From Rhodococcus sp. HNM0563 (lineage in GTDB: Bacteria > Actinomycetota > Actinomycetes > Mycobacteriales > Mycobacteriaceae), in assembly GCF_012726195.1 (NCBI RefSeq), contig NZ_JAASAF010000009.1, positions 215,311 to 279,310 on the forward strand: a stretch of 64,000 bases of DNA. Direction: 5' to 3'. Every line of letters begins with the position of its first letter. The stretch's first letter is position 1. Positions 1-10,621 of this stretch are shown here, in pieces. Below the pieces are notes generated by a model. That model was given only the letters and a program-made list of their open reading frames with translations. It did not search any database and had not been told where the DNA came from. The position numbers were made by a program, and so were the translations under genes.

Positions 1-713
1 CCCGCCGCGGCAGCCTCGGGGTCGAGGTAGGTTCCGCCGGGATTGAGCGGACGCAGATTCTCGTCGAGGTCGTAACGCAGCGGGATACCGGTCGGGATGT
101 TCAGCCCGGCGATGTCGTCGTCGGAGATTCCGTCGAGATGCTTGACCAGGGCCCGCAGCGAGTTTCCGTGCGCGGTGACCAGCACCGTCCTACCCGCCAG
201 CAGGTCCTTCGAGATGGTCTCTTCCCAATACGGGATCAGCCGGGTGACGACGTCCTGCAGGCACTCGGTCAGCGGCACCTCGTCGACGCCTGCGTAGCGC
301 GGATCCTGGTCCTGGCTGTACTTCGAACCGGGCTCGATCGCAGGCGGAGGAGTGTCGTAGCTGCGGCGCCAGAGCATGAACTGCTCCTCACCGAACTCAC
401 TCTTGATCTCGGCCTTGTTCTTGCCCTGCAGGGCGCCGTAGTGACGTTCGTTGAGTCGCCAGTCGCGCACCACCGGGATCCAGTGGCGGTCCGCAGCATC
501 GAGAGCGAAGTTCGCGGTGCTGATCGCACGACGCAGCAGCGAGGTGTAGAGAACGTCGGGGAGGACGTTCTGCTCTGCGAGCAGGGCGCCTGCACGCTTG
601 CCCTCGGCCACGCCCTTGTCGGTGAGGTGCACGTCCACCCAGCCGGTGAACAGGTTCATCGCGTTCCATTCGCTCTCGCCGTGGCGGAGCAGAACAAGTG
701 TTCCGATACTCAT
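1..713 (-). CDS. gpmA: 2,3-bisphosphoglycerate-dependent phosphoglycerate mutase (partial, C-terminus cut by window edge)
   Basis: Glycolytic/gluconeogenic enzyme that interconverts 3- and 2-phosphoglycerate in the cytosol. Reading the minus strand from the ATG at 713 gives [17 protein letters not shown], with the phospho-accepting RHGE motif, then [15 protein letters not shown] and the second catalytic histidine in [10 protein letters not shown]. The frame stays open to base 1 (about 237 residues), ending in LDPEAAAAG, so only a short C-terminal tail is missing. In M. tuberculosis gpm1 (Rv0489) lies close to mshA (Rv0486) and a YbjN-like gene. Here an oxidoreductase and an rpf-like gene lie between gpmA and that pair. 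Confidence 0.95.
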   Translation of the reverse strand, partial: MSIGTLVLLRHGESEWNAMNLFTGWVDVHLTDKGVAEGKRAGALLAEQNVLPDVLYTSLLRRAISTANFALDAADRHWIPVVRDWRLNERHYGALQGKNKAEIKSEFGEEQFMLWRRSYDTPPPAIEPGSKYSQDQDPRYAGVDEVPLTECLQDVVTRLIPYWEETISKDLLAGRTVLVTAHGNSLRALVKHLDGISDDDIAGLNIPTGIPLRYDLDENLRPLNPGGTYLDPEAAAA

Positions 714-847
714 GGCTCCAATCCTGACACGATCGCGTGGGCGATTCCTCCACGGGCGCGTCGAATGTCCGCTATATCTGACAACGCGCGTTGCCATACC
801 TGTCGGGCGCCGCCCGACAGGCGCCACCGCGAACCGGGGGTATCCAG

Positions 848-2632
848 TTGACCGAATTCCGCATGACCCGCCGCACCGTCCTGACCGCATTCGGCGCACT
901 CGGCGCTGCGGCCGCCTTGCCCGGGATCGCCGACAGCCGGCCACACGCCGGGATCGCACCGCGCTCCCCCGCCCTCCGTTCGACCGGACGCCGTGTCGCC
1001 GTCCTCGGCGGCGGGATGGCCGGGCTCGCAGCAGCCCACGAACTCATCGAGCGCGGATTCGAGGTGACGGTGTTCGAACCGACCGCTCTCGGCGGCAAGG
1101 CCCGCAGCATGCCGTCTCCGGGCACCGCAGCAGGCGGGCGTCTCGATCTTCCCGGCGAACACGGATTCCGCTTCTTTCCCGGTTTCTACCAGCACATTCC
1201 CGACACGATGCGCCGAATCCCCTTTCCGCACAACCCGAACGGAGTCTTCGACAATCTGGTTGCGGGCCCGGCGTTCCGCATGTCGATCCCAGGAGGACCG
1301 GATCTGACGGCACCGAGCGCCATCGACCGGCTCGATGTGTACGACGCCGAGTCGCTGCAGCGTTCACTTGCCGCCGCATTCTCACTCGGCGGCGCCATCC
1401 CACCGCACGAACTGTCCGTCTTCCTCCGGAAGCTCACGATGTTCTTGACCAGCAGTATCGAGCGCCGCGATCACGAATGGGAACATCAGACGTGGTCGCA
1501 GACACTCGAAGCCGAGGGGAAGTCGAAGGGCTATCACGACATTCTGGTATCTGCATTGACCCGGCAGCTCGTGGCCGCGCGTCCGGACAGGGTCTCCACC
1601 CGCACCATCGGCATCATGGGGCAGGCCTTCGTCTGGAATGCGATGGGTGTCGTGCCGACCTACGGACACCTCGATCGCCTCCTGTCGGCACCGACGAACG
1701 AAGCGTGGATCGACCCGTGGGCCCAGCTGTTGCGAGACCTCGGTGTCAGGTTCGAAATGGGCTGGGCAGCAGAAGGGTTCGACATGTCGGGCGGGAAGAT
1801 CACCGGCGCCCGCGTCGTCGACACCGCGGGAAGTCGCGCACAGGTCGACGCCGACTGGTTCGTCGCCGCGATGCCCGTCGAACGCGCCGTTCCGCTGTGG
1901 TCACACGAGATGCTCGATGCCGAACCACGTTTGGAACTCATGCAGCACCTGACCACCGATTGGATGGTCGGAATCCAGTACTTCATGCGAAGGCCCACTC
2001 CGATCGCCGCCGGACACGTCGCCTACCTCGGGACGCCGTGGGCGCTCACGTCGATCAGCCAAGCACAGTTCTGGCGTGGATCGTTCGCCGACCGGTACGG
2101 CGACGGCAGCGCGGTCGACTGCCTCTCGGTCGACATCTCCGATTGGGACACCCCCGGAATTCTCTACGGCAAGACCGCGAAAGAATGCACGGGCGAGGAG
2201 ATCGCTCGCGAGACCTGGGCGCAGATGAAGATGTGTCTCGACGACACCGGCGAACAGAATCTTCGCGACGAGGATCTCGTGTCGTGGTTCATCGATCCCG
2301 GCGTGCGCTGGAATGCGGCGGAAGGCCGCAATACCAACGACACCCCGCTGCTGATCAATACGGTGGGATCACACGCGAATCGGCCCGATGCCCGTACTGC
2401 GATCCCGAATCTGTTCCTGGCGGGCGACTACGTGCGGACCGACATCGACCTGGCAACCATGGAGTCTGCGAACGAATCCGCCCGTGCCGCAGTCGGCGCT
2501 CTGCTCGATGCCGCCGACTCCCCTGCGCCGCCGCCTGCGATGTTCACGCTGCACGAGCCGCCCGAACTGCAGCCGCTGAGACAGATCGACGCCGATCGCT
2601 ATCGCTCCGGACTGCCACATCTGCTTGCGTGA
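848..2632 (+). CDS. Tat-exported FAD-dependent oxidoreductase (flavin amine oxidase / phytoene-desaturase superfamily)
   Basis: About 594 residues. The N-terminus has a twin-arginine signal ([20 protein letters not shown]), followed by a Rossmann dinucleotide motif ([21 protein letters not shown]). [13 protein letters not shown] segment is typical of hydroxysqualene-dehydroxylase/phytoene-desaturase relatives, and a C-terminal FAD segment reads [21 protein letters not shown] chose TTG 848 because a GGGGG run lies 7 bases upstream; ATG 863, at the Tat motif, is the alternative. Family knowledge suggests dehydrogenation or isomerisation of an isoprenoid or similar hydrophobic substrate outside the membrane. 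The substrate cannot be read from the sequence. It lies divergent from gpmA. Confidence 0.82.
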   Translation: MTEFRMTRRTVLTAFGALGAAAALPGIADSRPHAGIAPRSPALRSTGRRVAVLGGGMAGLAAAHELIERGFEVTVFEPTALGGKARSMPSPGTAAGGRLDLPGEHGFRFFPGFYQHIPDTMRRIPFPHNPNGVFDNLVAGPAFRMSIPGGPDLTAPSAIDRLDVYDAESLQRSLAAAFSLGGAIPPHELSVFLRKLTMFLTSSIERRDHEWEHQTWSQTLEAEGKSKGYHDILVSALTRQLVAARPDRVSTRTIGIMGQAFVWNAMGVVPTYGHLDRLLSAPTNEAWIDPWAQLLRDLGVRFEMGWAAEGFDMSGGKITGARVVDTAGSRAQVDADWFVAAMPVERAVPLWSHEMLDAEPRLELMQHLTTDWMVGIQYFMRRPTPIAAGHVAYLGTPWALTSISQAQFWRGSFADRYGDGSAVDCLSVDISDWDTPGILYGKTAKECTGEEIARETWAQMKMCLDDTGEQNLRDEDLVSWFIDPGVRWNAAEGRNTNDTPLLINTVGSHANRPDARTAIPNLFLAGDYVRTDIDLATMESANESARAAVGALLDAADSPAPPPAMFTLHEPPELQPLRQIDADRYRSGLPHLLA

Positions 2633-2678
2633 GCATGCCGCGCGGCCCCTCGACAGCCTCCAGCACCCCTCGACAGCA

Positions 2679-2711
2679 CTGTCCCGCGCGTACGGGGTAC
2701 GCGCGGGACAG
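2679..2711. terminator. Perfect 15-bp hairpin between convergent genes
   Basis: A 15-bp stem (left arm begins CTGTCCCGCG, right arm ends CGGGACAG) with a GGG loop and no mismatch. It lies between the convergent ends of the FAD oxidoreductase (2632) and the Rpf-like gene (2753). No U-run follows on either strand, so it would be a U-less, bidirectional terminator of the kind proposed for actinobacteria. A short direct repeat CCCCTCGACAGC (2646-2657 and 2667-2678) lies just upstream. Confidence 0.65.
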
Positions 2712-2752
2712 GCCACAAATCTGCTGGAGCGACCAGCTCAGAGGCGATCGGA

Positions 2753-3503
<751 letters not shown>

Positions 3504-4031
3504 TTATTTGCCGGTACTACTCGGCGGTTCGAAATCCGTCCCGGTCTCCTGCTCGATGAGGTGCCGGAACGGTTCGAGATTGCGCAGAGATTCACCGCGG
3601 GAGACGCGCCACTCCCATTCTCGCTTGATCGACGTGAGGAAGCCGATCCCGAGAATGATGTTGAAATCGTAGTCGGCGGCCTCGAGGACCTGACCGAGCA
3701 CTGCGTCGAGTTCCTCCGCAGTGACGGATCCCTCCGAGAACCTGCCGACGAGATAGATGTCGCCGATCTTGTCGAGGGTGTACGCCACCCCGTACAACCG
3801 GCGATTGCGCCGCAGCAGATATTTGTAGACACCCTCGAAGTTCTCGTCGGGCTTGCGGCACACGAACGCCTCGACGCGGAGACCGTGCGTTCCGACGGTC
3901 AGCAGTGTGGTGGTCTTCAGCTTGTTCTCACCGGGCAGTTCGACCACGAAATGGCCGCCCTCCTTCGTCGAGAACTCCAGCTCCCGATCGCGCAGTGTCG
4001 CCTCGATCAGTTCGCTCAGCCGTTCACTCAC
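3504..4031 (-). CDS. YbjN domain-containing protein
   Basis: 175 residues from a GTG whose GTGA overlaps the mshA stop (translational coupling). The sequence ([15 protein letters not shown]... [49 protein letters not shown]) matches the YbjN fold, a type III secretion chaperone-like fold of unclear function. The same gene follows mshA in mycobacteria (Rv0487), which supports a conserved link to mycothiol synthesis or redox stress, but no reaction can be assigned. It is the last gene of the minus-strand MFS-hydrolase-mshA-YbjN unit. Confidence 0.85.
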   Translation of the reverse strand: MSERLSELIEATLRDRELEFSTKEGGHFVVELPGENKLKTTTLLTVGTHGLRVEAFVCRKPDENFEGVYKYLLRRNRRLYGVAYTLDKIGDIYLVGRFSEGSVTAEELDAVLGQVLEAADYDFNIILGIGFLTSIKREWEWRVSRGESLRNLEPFRHLIEQETGTDFEPPSSTGK

Positions 4032-5362
4032 GCCTTCACTCCGCTCGTACGACGCAACTTCCACAATCCCCGCTGCCTGCGCAACGAATACTCGGTCGAA
4101 CCGGGCACCCGGTTCCGACGCATACCTGCGCGCCGGTAGCTCTCGAGCAGGCCCTCCGCAGTGTGTTCCCACGAGAAGTTCTCGGCGTGCTTCGGCGCGG
4201 CCGCCGCATATGCGGCGAGCCTGCCCGGGTCGGAAACGAGCGACCCCAGCGCGGCCGCCCAGTCGTCGATGCGATGTCCGCCCACGAGCACACCGGTCTC
4301 ACCACCTCGCACCGCGACACCGAGTCCGCCTACATCGGCCGCGATGACCGGGGTCCCGCAGGCCTGCGCTTCGATCGCCACGAGCCCGAACGATTCCGAA
4401 TAGCTCGGCACAGCAACGAGATCCGAGGCCCGGTATACCTGGGCGAGACGTTCGGACGGCTGGGGAGGCATGAATGTCACCTGCGCGGCGATCCCGAGAT
4501 CACGGGCGAGCTCGATCAGTGAATCCGGTCGTTCGAGCCCGCTTCCCGACGGTCCGCCGACAACGAGCACTCGCAACGGAATGTCGGGCGCATCCGCGAT
4601 CGCCTGCGCCGCAGCGCGCAGCAGCACATCGGGAGCCTTGAGCGGCTGGATCCGGCCGACGAACGTCACGATCGTCTCTCGAGGATCGAGCCCGAGTTCG
4701 GCCCGCGCAACATCCCGGTCGCCCGGACGGTAACGCGACAAGTCCGCTCCCGGCGCGACGACGTCGATCCGCGACCGATCAGCACCGTAGATGCGTTCGA
4801 GCGCGGCGGCCTCATCGGTGGTGTTCGCGACCATCCGGTCCGATTCGGCGACGACCTGCTGTTCCCCGATCTGGCGCGCTGCGGATTCCGGCTTGTCGCC
4901 TGCGGCCAGGGAGGCGTTCTTCACCGCCGCCAACGTGTGTGCGGTGTGGACCAGCGGCACTCCCCAGCGATCGCGGGCAAGCCACCCGACCTGGCCCGAC
5001 AGCCAGTAATGCGAGTGCACCAGGTCGTAATAACCCTGGGGGTGCCGGGCTTCCTCCCGCAGGACGCCTGCCGCGAAAGCACACAACTGCGTGGGCAGAT
5101 CGTGCTTGTCCAGGCCTTCGAACGGTCCTGCCTCGATATTGCGTACCAGAACGCCAGGAGCGGCATGCTGCACGGCCGGATCGGCCGACGACGTCGCGCG
5201 GGTGAATATCTCCACTTCCACGCCGCGACGCGCCAGTTGGATTGCGGTCTGCAGGACGTACACGTTCATGCCACCGGCGTCGCCTGTGCCGGGCTGGGCC
5301 AGCGGCGAGGTGTGGACCGATATCACGGCCACGCGGTGCGGGCGGCTGGGCTGGGACGTCAC
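4028..5362 (-). CDS. mshA: D-inositol-3-phosphate glycosyltransferase (mycothiol biosynthesis)
   Basis: First enzyme of mycothiol synthesis: transfers GlcNAc from UDP-GlcNAc to 1L-myo-inositol-1-phosphate. About 444 residues with the GT4 signature. The N-terminal acceptor half reads [26 protein letters not shown] and [28 protein letters not shown], followed by [17 protein letters not shown] and the nucleotide-sugar site [22 protein letters not shown] 5362 matches where homologues begin but its GGAGG is only one base away; ATG 5410, just after the hydrolase stop, is the alternative start. It is preceded by an MFS gene and a hydrolase on the same strand. Confidence 0.95.
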   Translation of the reverse strand: MTSQPSRPHRVAVISVHTSPLAQPGTGDAGGMNVYVLQTAIQLARRGVEVEIFTRATSSADPAVQHAAPGVLVRNIEAGPFEGLDKHDLPTQLCAFAAGVLREEARHPQGYYDLVHSHYWLSGQVGWLARDRWGVPLVHTAHTLAAVKNASLAAGDKPESAARQIGEQQVVAESDRMVANTTDEAAALERIYGADRSRIDVVAPGADLSRYRPGDRDVARAELGLDPRETIVTFVGRIQPLKAPDVLLRAAAQAIADAPDIPLRVLVVGGPSGSGLERPDSLIELARDLGIAAQVTFMPPQPSERLAQVYRASDLVAVPSYSESFGLVAIEAQACGTPVIAADVGGLGVAVRGGETGVLVGGHRIDDWAAALGSLVSDPGRLAAYAAAAPKHAENFSWEHTAEGLLESYRRAGMRRNRVPGSTEYSLRRQRGLWKLRRTSGVKA

Positions 5363-5415
5363 CCCTCCATACTGCCTTGCCGGTCGGTCCCGCCAGGAAT
5401 CGACCTCCATGCCGG

Positions 5416-6243
5416 CTATGCGTCGACCGACTCGACGAACTCGGTCACCTCGGCCACGAACCGCGCGGGATCCTCGACGAACGGACCGTGATCGACCCCC
5501 TCCCAATAGGACGTCGACGCGTTGGGGAGCAACGACTCGGCATGGCGTGCTGCGGATACATCCACCACCGAATCCGCGGTGCCGTGCAGGAGGAGAACCG
5601 GGATCTCGAGGCTGCGGAGCAGGTCGTCATTGCTCACGGACCGGTCGAACAGCGCGGCACGCACGTGGGGAGCGGTGCTGAGCGAGGCACCGAACAACGC
5701 CTGCGACACCACGCCCTTCCCTTGGGGCGGTCCTGTCAGCGCGTTCCCGAACGAGCCGAGCGCCGCGATCGCCTCGCGCGGCTTCTCCGACATCGCTGCG
5801 GGGATCGCGGCGCGCATTGCCGCGCCGACCTTTCCACCTCTTTCTCCGCGTCCGATGCTCGTGATCGCGCCGACGAGCACCACACCGGACACCTTCGCGG
5901 AGCCGTACTTCGTGAGGTAATCGCAGATCACCAGGCCCCCGTAGGACCACCCGAGCAGCACCGCATCGTCCGCGTTCTCGGCCTCGAGCACTGCATGCAC
6001 GTCCGCCGCCCAGTTCTCGGAGTTGTCGTAGCCCTCGCGCGGAGCCCCGCTGTACCCGTGGCCGCGCAGATCCAGGGCGATGACCCGGAAGTTGCGTGCG
6101 AGATCGCCGAGGACTTCCTCGCCCCAGCATCGCGACGACTGCGCCCAGCCGTGCAGGAGTACGAGCGGACGGGCGGATTCCGGCCCGAACGTGCGGTAGA
6201 CGATCGGGGTGCCATCGCTGCTGGAGACTTCACGCACTGTCAT
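5416..6243 (-). CDS. Alpha/beta-fold hydrolase
   Basis: 275 residues, cytosolic (no signal peptide). Features: oxyanion segment [12 protein letters not shown], nucleophile elbow GWSYGG, acid residue in [12 protein letters not shown] and catalytic histidine in [15 protein letters not shown]. It resembles non-haem haloperoxidase/esterase-type hydrolases, but the substrate is unknown. Its ATG follows the MFS stop by 5 bases and its TAG precedes the mshA region by a few bases, so it is most likely co-transcribed with both. Confidence 0.85.
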   Translation of the reverse strand: MTVREVSSSDGTPIVYRTFGPESARPLVLLHGWAQSSRCWGEEVLGDLARNFRVIALDLRGHGYSGAPREGYDNSENWAADVHAVLEAENADDAVLLGWSYGGLVICDYLTKYGSAKVSGVVLVGAITSIGRGERGGKVGAAMRAAIPAAMSEKPREAIAALGSFGNALTGPPQGKGVVSQALFGASLSTAPHVRAALFDRSVSNDDLLRSLEIPVLLLHGTADSVVDVSAARHAESLLPNASTSYWEGVDHGPFVEDPARFVAEVTEFVESVDA

Positions 6244-6248
6244 GGCGG

Positions 6249-7442
6249 TCACTGTAGCCGCGCGCGCAGGTGGATCCCGGCCGCGCATGCCACCGCGATC
6301 AGGCCTGCCACGACACCGACCCCGTATCCCGCACCTGCGTCGACCCGGTCGATGACCTGGCCGACGAGGGCCGACCCCGCAGCCACGCCCACACCGAGAC
6401 CCGCCACGGTCCAGGTGATGGCCTCCGTGAGCCGATCGGACGGCACGATCTGTTGGGTGAGCGACGTCGCGACGATCATCGTCGGCGAAATCGCCGAGCC
6501 GGCGAGCAGGTACAGCATCGCGAGCACGGGTACGGATCCGGCGAGCAGCAGCGGCCACAGCAGCAGTGCGACCAGGGCGGTCGCGATCAGCAGTTGCCGG
6601 GTCAGCGACGATGTCGTCGCTCGTGCACCGAAGATGATGCCGCTGAGCGCCGAGGCGAAGGCGAACAACGCGACCACGACGGTCGCTGCTCCGGGCACAC
6701 CGTGTTCCGCGGTGAACGCGACCCCGACGACATCGATGACCCCGAAGATCACACCCATCGCGAACATGACGGCGATGAGCGCGACGAGCACCGGCATCCG
6801 TAACAGGTTGACGCTCGGCATCTCGGCCGTGCGGGACTGTACCGGCGGCTCGGTTCCGCGCAGCCCTGCGAGAACGAACGTGCCCACCAGAAGCAGGATG
6901 GCGCCCAGCAATGGGCCTGCCTCGGGAAACAATGCGATGCTGAGTCCGACGGACAGGACCGGGCCGACGATGAAACACAACTCGTCGATCACCGCTTCGA
7001 GTGCGAACGCCGTGCGCAACTGCGATGTCCCTCCGTAGAGCTGGGTCCAGCGGGAGCGCACCATCGCCCCGATCGTCGGCATCAGACCTGCCGGGATCGC
7101 GCACAGGAACAGCAGCGGCACAGGCCACTCGAACCGCACACCCAGGAGCATCGTGAGAGTGGCGGCCGCACTGATCGTCGCGGCCGCGGGCAGGACGCGG
7201 TACTGACCGAGCCGGTCGACCGACCGCGACACCAGAGGTGTCAGGAGTGCGTACGACAACGCGAATACCGCCGACAGCGCGCCGCCGAGCGCGTAGTCGC
7301 CGCGCAATTGCGAGAACATCGTGACGATGCCGATCCCGATCATCGCGATCGGCAGGCGCGCTACGAAACCTGCCGCACAGAATGCGACGGAACCCGGCGC
7401 AGTGAACAGATCGCGGTAGGAACCGCCCGATTTCTGTGACAC
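6249..7442 (-). CDS. MFS transporter
   Basis: About 397 residues with roughly 12 hydrophobic segments and the YRDLFTAPGSVAFCAAGFVARLP opening typical of actinobacterial MFS exporters. A loop rich in Arg and Asp (SRSVDRLGQYRVLP) sits between TM2 and TM3, as in the MFS A-motif region. GTG 7442 is used as the start; GTG 7475 is possible. First gene of the minus-strand unit that runs into mshA; divergent from the LmbE gene with about 60 bp between starts. Substrate unknown. Confidence 0.85.
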   Translation of the reverse strand: MSQKSGGSYRDLFTAPGSVAFCAAGFVARLPIAMIGIGIVTMFSQLRGDYALGGALSAVFALSYALLTPLVSRSVDRLGQYRVLPAAATISAAATLTMLLGVRFEWPVPLLFLCAIPAGLMPTIGAMVRSRWTQLYGGTSQLRTAFALEAVIDELCFIVGPVLSVGLSIALFPEAGPLLGAILLLVGTFVLAGLRGTEPPVQSRTAEMPSVNLLRMPVLVALIAVMFAMGVIFGVIDVVGVAFTAEHGVPGAATVVVALFAFASALSGIIFGARATTSSLTRQLLIATALVALLLWPLLLAGSVPVLAMLYLLAGSAISPTMIVATSLTQQIVPSDRLTEAITWTVAGLGVGVAAGSALVGQVIDRVDAGAGYGVGVVAGLIAVACAAGIHLRARLQ

Positions 7443-7501
7443 CTCTGTGGGATTTCCTCTCTCGGTACCGCGCACGGCCGCACCGTGCCAGCATGCAGAA
7501 T

Positions 7502-8275
7502 ATGAGCGTTCTGGTCTGTTTTCACGCGCACCCCGACGACGAGGTCTTCACCACGGGCGGAGTGATGCGGCTGGCCGCCGACGCGGGCCACCGCGTGGTC
7601 CTCGTCGTCGCGACGGACGGGGCGGCCGGTGAGCACCCTCCGGGGCTGCTGTCTGCGGGTGAATCGCTTGCGGATCGTCGGATGCGGGAGCTCGAACGAT
7701 CCGCGGAGGCGCTCGGAGTGGCGCGGCTCGTGCAGCTCGGATATCCGGATTCGGGGATGGCGGGGACCCCGGAGAACGGCAATGCGGCGGCCTTCGCGAA
7801 CGTCGACGTGGGCGAGGCGGCCGCGCGATTGGCATCGATAATCGAAGCCGAACGCGCCGACTCGGTCACCATCTACGACCCCGACGGCGGCTACGGGCAT
7901 CCCGATCACATCCAGGTCCACCGTGTCGGGGTTCGGGCAGCGGAATCGACCGGTCACGACGCGGTGTACGAGTCGGCCATGAATCGCGATCACCTGCGAC
8001 GGCTGTTGGCGGCGAACCCCGAGGTGACGAGCGAGGCACAACCGCCCGACCTCGACACGTTCGGTCTACCCGAATCCGAACTCACCACCGCCGTCGATGT
8101 CACCGGCACCATCGCCGCGAAGGTCGCCGCCATGCGTGCCCACGAGTCTCAGATCGGCGATTTCGGCCCGATGCTCGCCATGTCCGAAGACCAGTTGAAC
8201 GCCGCGTTCGGAATCGAGTGGTTCCGGCGACGCGGCAACGCCCCGGGCCTGCAGGAGACGTCGCTGCGGCTGTGA
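7502..8275 (+). CDS. LmbE/PIG-L family N-deacetylase (MshB/Mca-like)
   Basis: 257 residues. The zinc-binding AHPDDE motif lies at the N-terminus (VLVCFHAHPDDEVFTTGGV), and the third histidine lies in GGYGHPDHIQVHR. These enzymes hydrolyse N-acetyl groups of GlcNAc-inositol or amide bonds of mycothiol conjugates. Location beside mshA makes a mycothiol-related role attractive, but length and motifs alone do not separate MshB, Mca and other paralogues. ATG 7502 chosen; ATG 7493 lies three codons upstream. Confidence 0.85.
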   Translation: MSVLVCFHAHPDDEVFTTGGVMRLAADAGHRVVLVVATDGAAGEHPPGLLSAGESLADRRMRELERSAEALGVARLVQLGYPDSGMAGTPENGNAAAFANVDVGEAAARLASIIEAERADSVTIYDPDGGYGHPDHIQVHRVGVRAAESTGHDAVYESAMNRDHLRRLLAANPEVTSEAQPPDLDTFGLPESELTTAVDVTGTIAAKVAAMRAHESQIGDFGPMLAMSEDQLNAAFGIEWFRRRGNAPGLQETSLRL

Positions 8276-8303
8276 ACGGGAATCCCCCACGAAAGGCGAA
8301 TCT

Positions 8304-8765
8304 GTGGAACAACGAATCACTCTCACGCGATCGATCGCTGCGCCGCCGAGCGCGGTGTGGGCTGTTCTGACCGACCTCGACGCCGCTCCGGAGACGCTCC
8401 GTGGCGTCACTTCCGTCGAACGCCTCGACGACGGCGAGTACCGGGTCGGAACCCGGTGGCGCGAGACACGGGTGATGTTCGGCAAGGCCGCGACCGAGGA
8501 GATGCAGGTCGTGGAGGCGGTGCCCGCGCAACGCACCGTCGTCACCGCAGAATCCGGTCGCGCGCGCTACCGGACGATCTTCGAGCTGACGCCCACAGCG
8601 GCCGGAACGGATCTGACGATGGAGTTCTCGGGCGTCTCCGGCCCACTCGGCGCCGCGGCGCAACTGCTGATGACGGTTGCCGGTCCACTCGCGAAGCGCG
8701 CGACCACGAAAGCGATGCGTCAGGATCTCGACGACATCGCCGCCGCGACGGAACGATTGGGATAA
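8304..8765 (+). CDS. SRPBCC family protein (polyketide cyclase/START-like)
   Basis: 153 residues beginning MEQRITLTRSIAAPPSAVWAVLTDL, the usual start of the helix-grip SRPBCC fold, with the late GPLAKRATTKAMRQDLDDIA helix. These small proteins bind hydrophobic ligands or lipids in a central cavity; no catalytic residues are evident. GTG 8304 is preceded by GAAAGG. It sits 28 bases after the LmbE gene and 4 bases before the tocopherol-cyclase-like gene, so the three probably form an operon. Confidence 0.8.
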   Translation: MEQRITLTRSIAAPPSAVWAVLTDLDAAPETLRGVTSVERLDDGEYRVGTRWRETRVMFGKAATEEMQVVEAVPAQRTVVTAESGRARYRTIFELTPTAAGTDLTMEFSGVSGPLGAAAQLLMTVAGPLAKRATTKAMRQDLDDIAAATERLG

Positions 8766-8769
8766 AGGG

Positions 8770-9801
8770 GTGTCGCTGCTCAGGCGGTACCGCGAAGGCG
8801 GCGCGACCCTGCCGTTCGGCGATCTGCTCACCGCGCACGACGTGGCCATGGAGGGCTATTTCTGGCGGTTCACCCAGCCCGACACCGGGAGGGTGGTCAT
8901 CGCGCTGTGCGGGATCAATCGGGCGCCCGACGGGAACTGGGCGACGCTCGGGCTGGCAGCGCATCCGGGCGGATTCCTCCGCACCGAAGCGCATCCGGAG
9001 GGCACCGCGCATCCGAGCAGGTTGGGTGCCCTGGCCGGTACCGCATTCAGCGGCGGCGCGGACCGCGTGCAGATGGATCTCGGGCCCGACGCACAGCTCG
9101 ACGTCCGCATCACCCCGAGCCTGCCGTGGCCACGGCGCCGATTCGGTGGTTCGAGCGTGTTCCAGTCGGTGCCCGCATTGAATCAGTATTGGCATCCGTG
9201 GCTGCTCGGCGGGTATGCGGAGGGTCGTGCGGTGCTGGGCGATGAGGTGTGGGAACTCGACGGCGCCCAGGTGTACGGCGAGAAGAATTGGGGACGAGGT
9301 GGTTTCCCGGACTCCTGGTGGTGGGGGCAGGCACAGGGCTTCCGGGATTCCTCGGCGTGCGTGGCCTTCGCCGGCGGGGAGATCCGCACCGGGCCCCTAC
9401 GCACGACCGTGACTGCCGTCGTAGTGGCGCTGCCGGGTGGCCGCGTCATCCGGCTCGGCAATCCGGTGGTGTCCCCGATCCGCGCCCACGTGACCGACGA
9501 ATCGTGGTCACTGCGCGGCGGAAACCTTCTGTGGAGCGTCGAGATCGAAGGGAACGCCCCACTCGGACGTGCGCACGTGCTGCCGGTACCGCTTCCCGCG
9601 GAGCGCCGTAATGTGGCCGGCTCGATCGAGCATCTGACCGGAACGCTGCGCGTGACAGTCCGGGCGCGCGGCACCGTGGTCTGGGAGGACGAATCCCCGC
9701 TCGCCGCACTCGAACACGGAGGCCTCGAACGGGCTGAGGCCGAACTCCGTCGCCGCGGGTCCAGACCGGACGCAACAGACGCATCTCCCTCCCCACCGTA
9801 A
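8770..9801 (+). CDS. Tocopherol-cyclase-like protein
   Basis: About 343 residues. The block VYGEKNWGRGGFPDSWWWGQAQGF matches the hallmark of the tocopherol cyclase family, a lipocalin-like beta fold. Bacterial members are not known to make tocopherol; they are thought to act on or bind apolar lipids, and the reaction here is unknown. GTG 8770 lies within AAAGGGGTG, so the ribosome-binding site almost touches the start. Coupled to the SRPBCC gene upstream. A related carotenoid-hydratase/DUF2804-like protein lies at 15795. Confidence 0.75.
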   Translation: MSLLRRYREGGATLPFGDLLTAHDVAMEGYFWRFTQPDTGRVVIALCGINRAPDGNWATLGLAAHPGGFLRTEAHPEGTAHPSRLGALAGTAFSGGADRVQMDLGPDAQLDVRITPSLPWPRRRFGGSSVFQSVPALNQYWHPWLLGGYAEGRAVLGDEVWELDGAQVYGEKNWGRGGFPDSWWWGQAQGFRDSSACVAFAGGEIRTGPLRTTVTAVVVALPGGRVIRLGNPVVSPIRAHVTDESWSLRGGNLLWSVEIEGNAPLGRAHVLPVPLPAERRNVAGSIEHLTGTLRVTVRARGTVVWEDESPLAALEHGGLERAEAELRRRGSRPDATDASPSPP

Positions 9802-9804
9802 CGA

Positions 9805-9827
9805 ATCCGTAACTGTCGCTAACGGAT
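9805..9827. promoter_or_regulatory. Inverted repeat upstream of the lipoprotein gene
   Basis: ATCCGT and ACGGAT are perfect inverted arms separated by 11 bases, about 60 bp before the lipoprotein start. It could be a regulator site, or a weak terminator for the upstream operon that ends at 9801. No T-run follows. Confidence 0.35.
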
Positions 9828-9886
9828 ACATGCTCGTCGACGACGATCTCCATGAACCCAGGCACCGTGTCGCGAAGAAAGGTGCG

Positions 9887-10603
9887 ATGTTGACGAACCG
9901 CCGAATCGGAGCATCGATCGCTCTCATTGCCGCCGCAGCCCTGCTCACCGCATGCGGTGGCAGCGACACCACGACCCTCACAACGACGACTACAACACCG
10001 ATCACGACTCCGGCCGACGCCGATGGCCTGCAGAAACCCGAGCCGGCCGAGCAAACGACGACCCCCGGAGCGACGGAATTCATCCCGGCGCCCGCACCTG
10101 CCGAGGGCACCGCCCGGCCTCAGGCCACACCCACACCCGACGACACCCCCGTCGCTTCACCGGTTCCGGAAGACCACACCGGCCCGTGCCTGGATCCCTC
10201 CTCGTCGGTGGCCTCCGACGCTCTCGCCTCACTCGGAAACACCACGCCGAACGGCGACCCTTGGGTCGCGGGAGCCTCCACCGATGCGGCCGGAGAATGC
10301 CCGCAGCTGCTGTGGATGATGGCCGAAACACCCGGTGGAACAGCCAGTTCCCCTTCGCAGGTGCTGTTCTTCCACGACGGCGCCTACCTCGGTACCGCTA
10401 CCTCGGACTTCTACGCCTACACCCGCGTGGTGGGCGCGAACGATTCGACGGTGTCGGTACAGTACCGGTGGCTCGCTCCGCAAGACGCGAATTGCTGTCC
10501 ATCGGGTGGCCCGGCGGTGATCGACTTCACCTGGGACGGGATGCAAGTGGTGATGGAGCAGCCCTTGCCACAGGAGATGCTCGACTCCTACGGTCCGCGG
10601 TGA
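9887..10603 (+). CDS. LppP/LprE family lipoprotein
   Basis: 238 residues. A type II signal peptide with lipobox LLTAC (lipidated cysteine at about residue 22) precedes a Thr/Pro-rich linker (residues about 25-100) and a C-terminal domain with paired cysteines (GPCLDPSS, GECPQLLW, ANCCPSGGP). It resembles mycobacterial LppP/LprE lipoproteins exposed at the cell surface. Start ATG 9887 is preceded by AAGAAAGG. Convergent with the ROK gene, with 18 bases between stops. Confidence 0.82.
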   Translation: MLTNRRIGASIALIAAAALLTACGGSDTTTLTTTTTTPITTPADADGLQKPEPAEQTTTPGATEFIPAPAPAEGTARPQATPTPDDTPVASPVPEDHTGPCLDPSSSVASDALASLGNTTPNGDPWVAGASTDAAGECPQLLWMMAETPGGTASSPSQVLFFHDGAYLGTATSDFYAYTRVVGANDSTVSVQYRWLAPQDANCCPSGGPAVIDFTWDGMQVVMEQPLPQEMLDSYGPR

Positions 10604-10621
10604 CCGACCCGGTTCCGATCC

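Noticed and set aside
3524..3540. tRNA T-loop-like GGTTCGAAATCC
   Set aside because: Lies inside the YbjN coding region with no cloverleaf around it.
5416..7494. One 692-residue MFS-hydrolase fusion on the minus strand
   Set aside because: The hydrolase frame merely stays open upstream; the MFS protein is in another frame with its own stop 5 bases before the hydrolase ATG.
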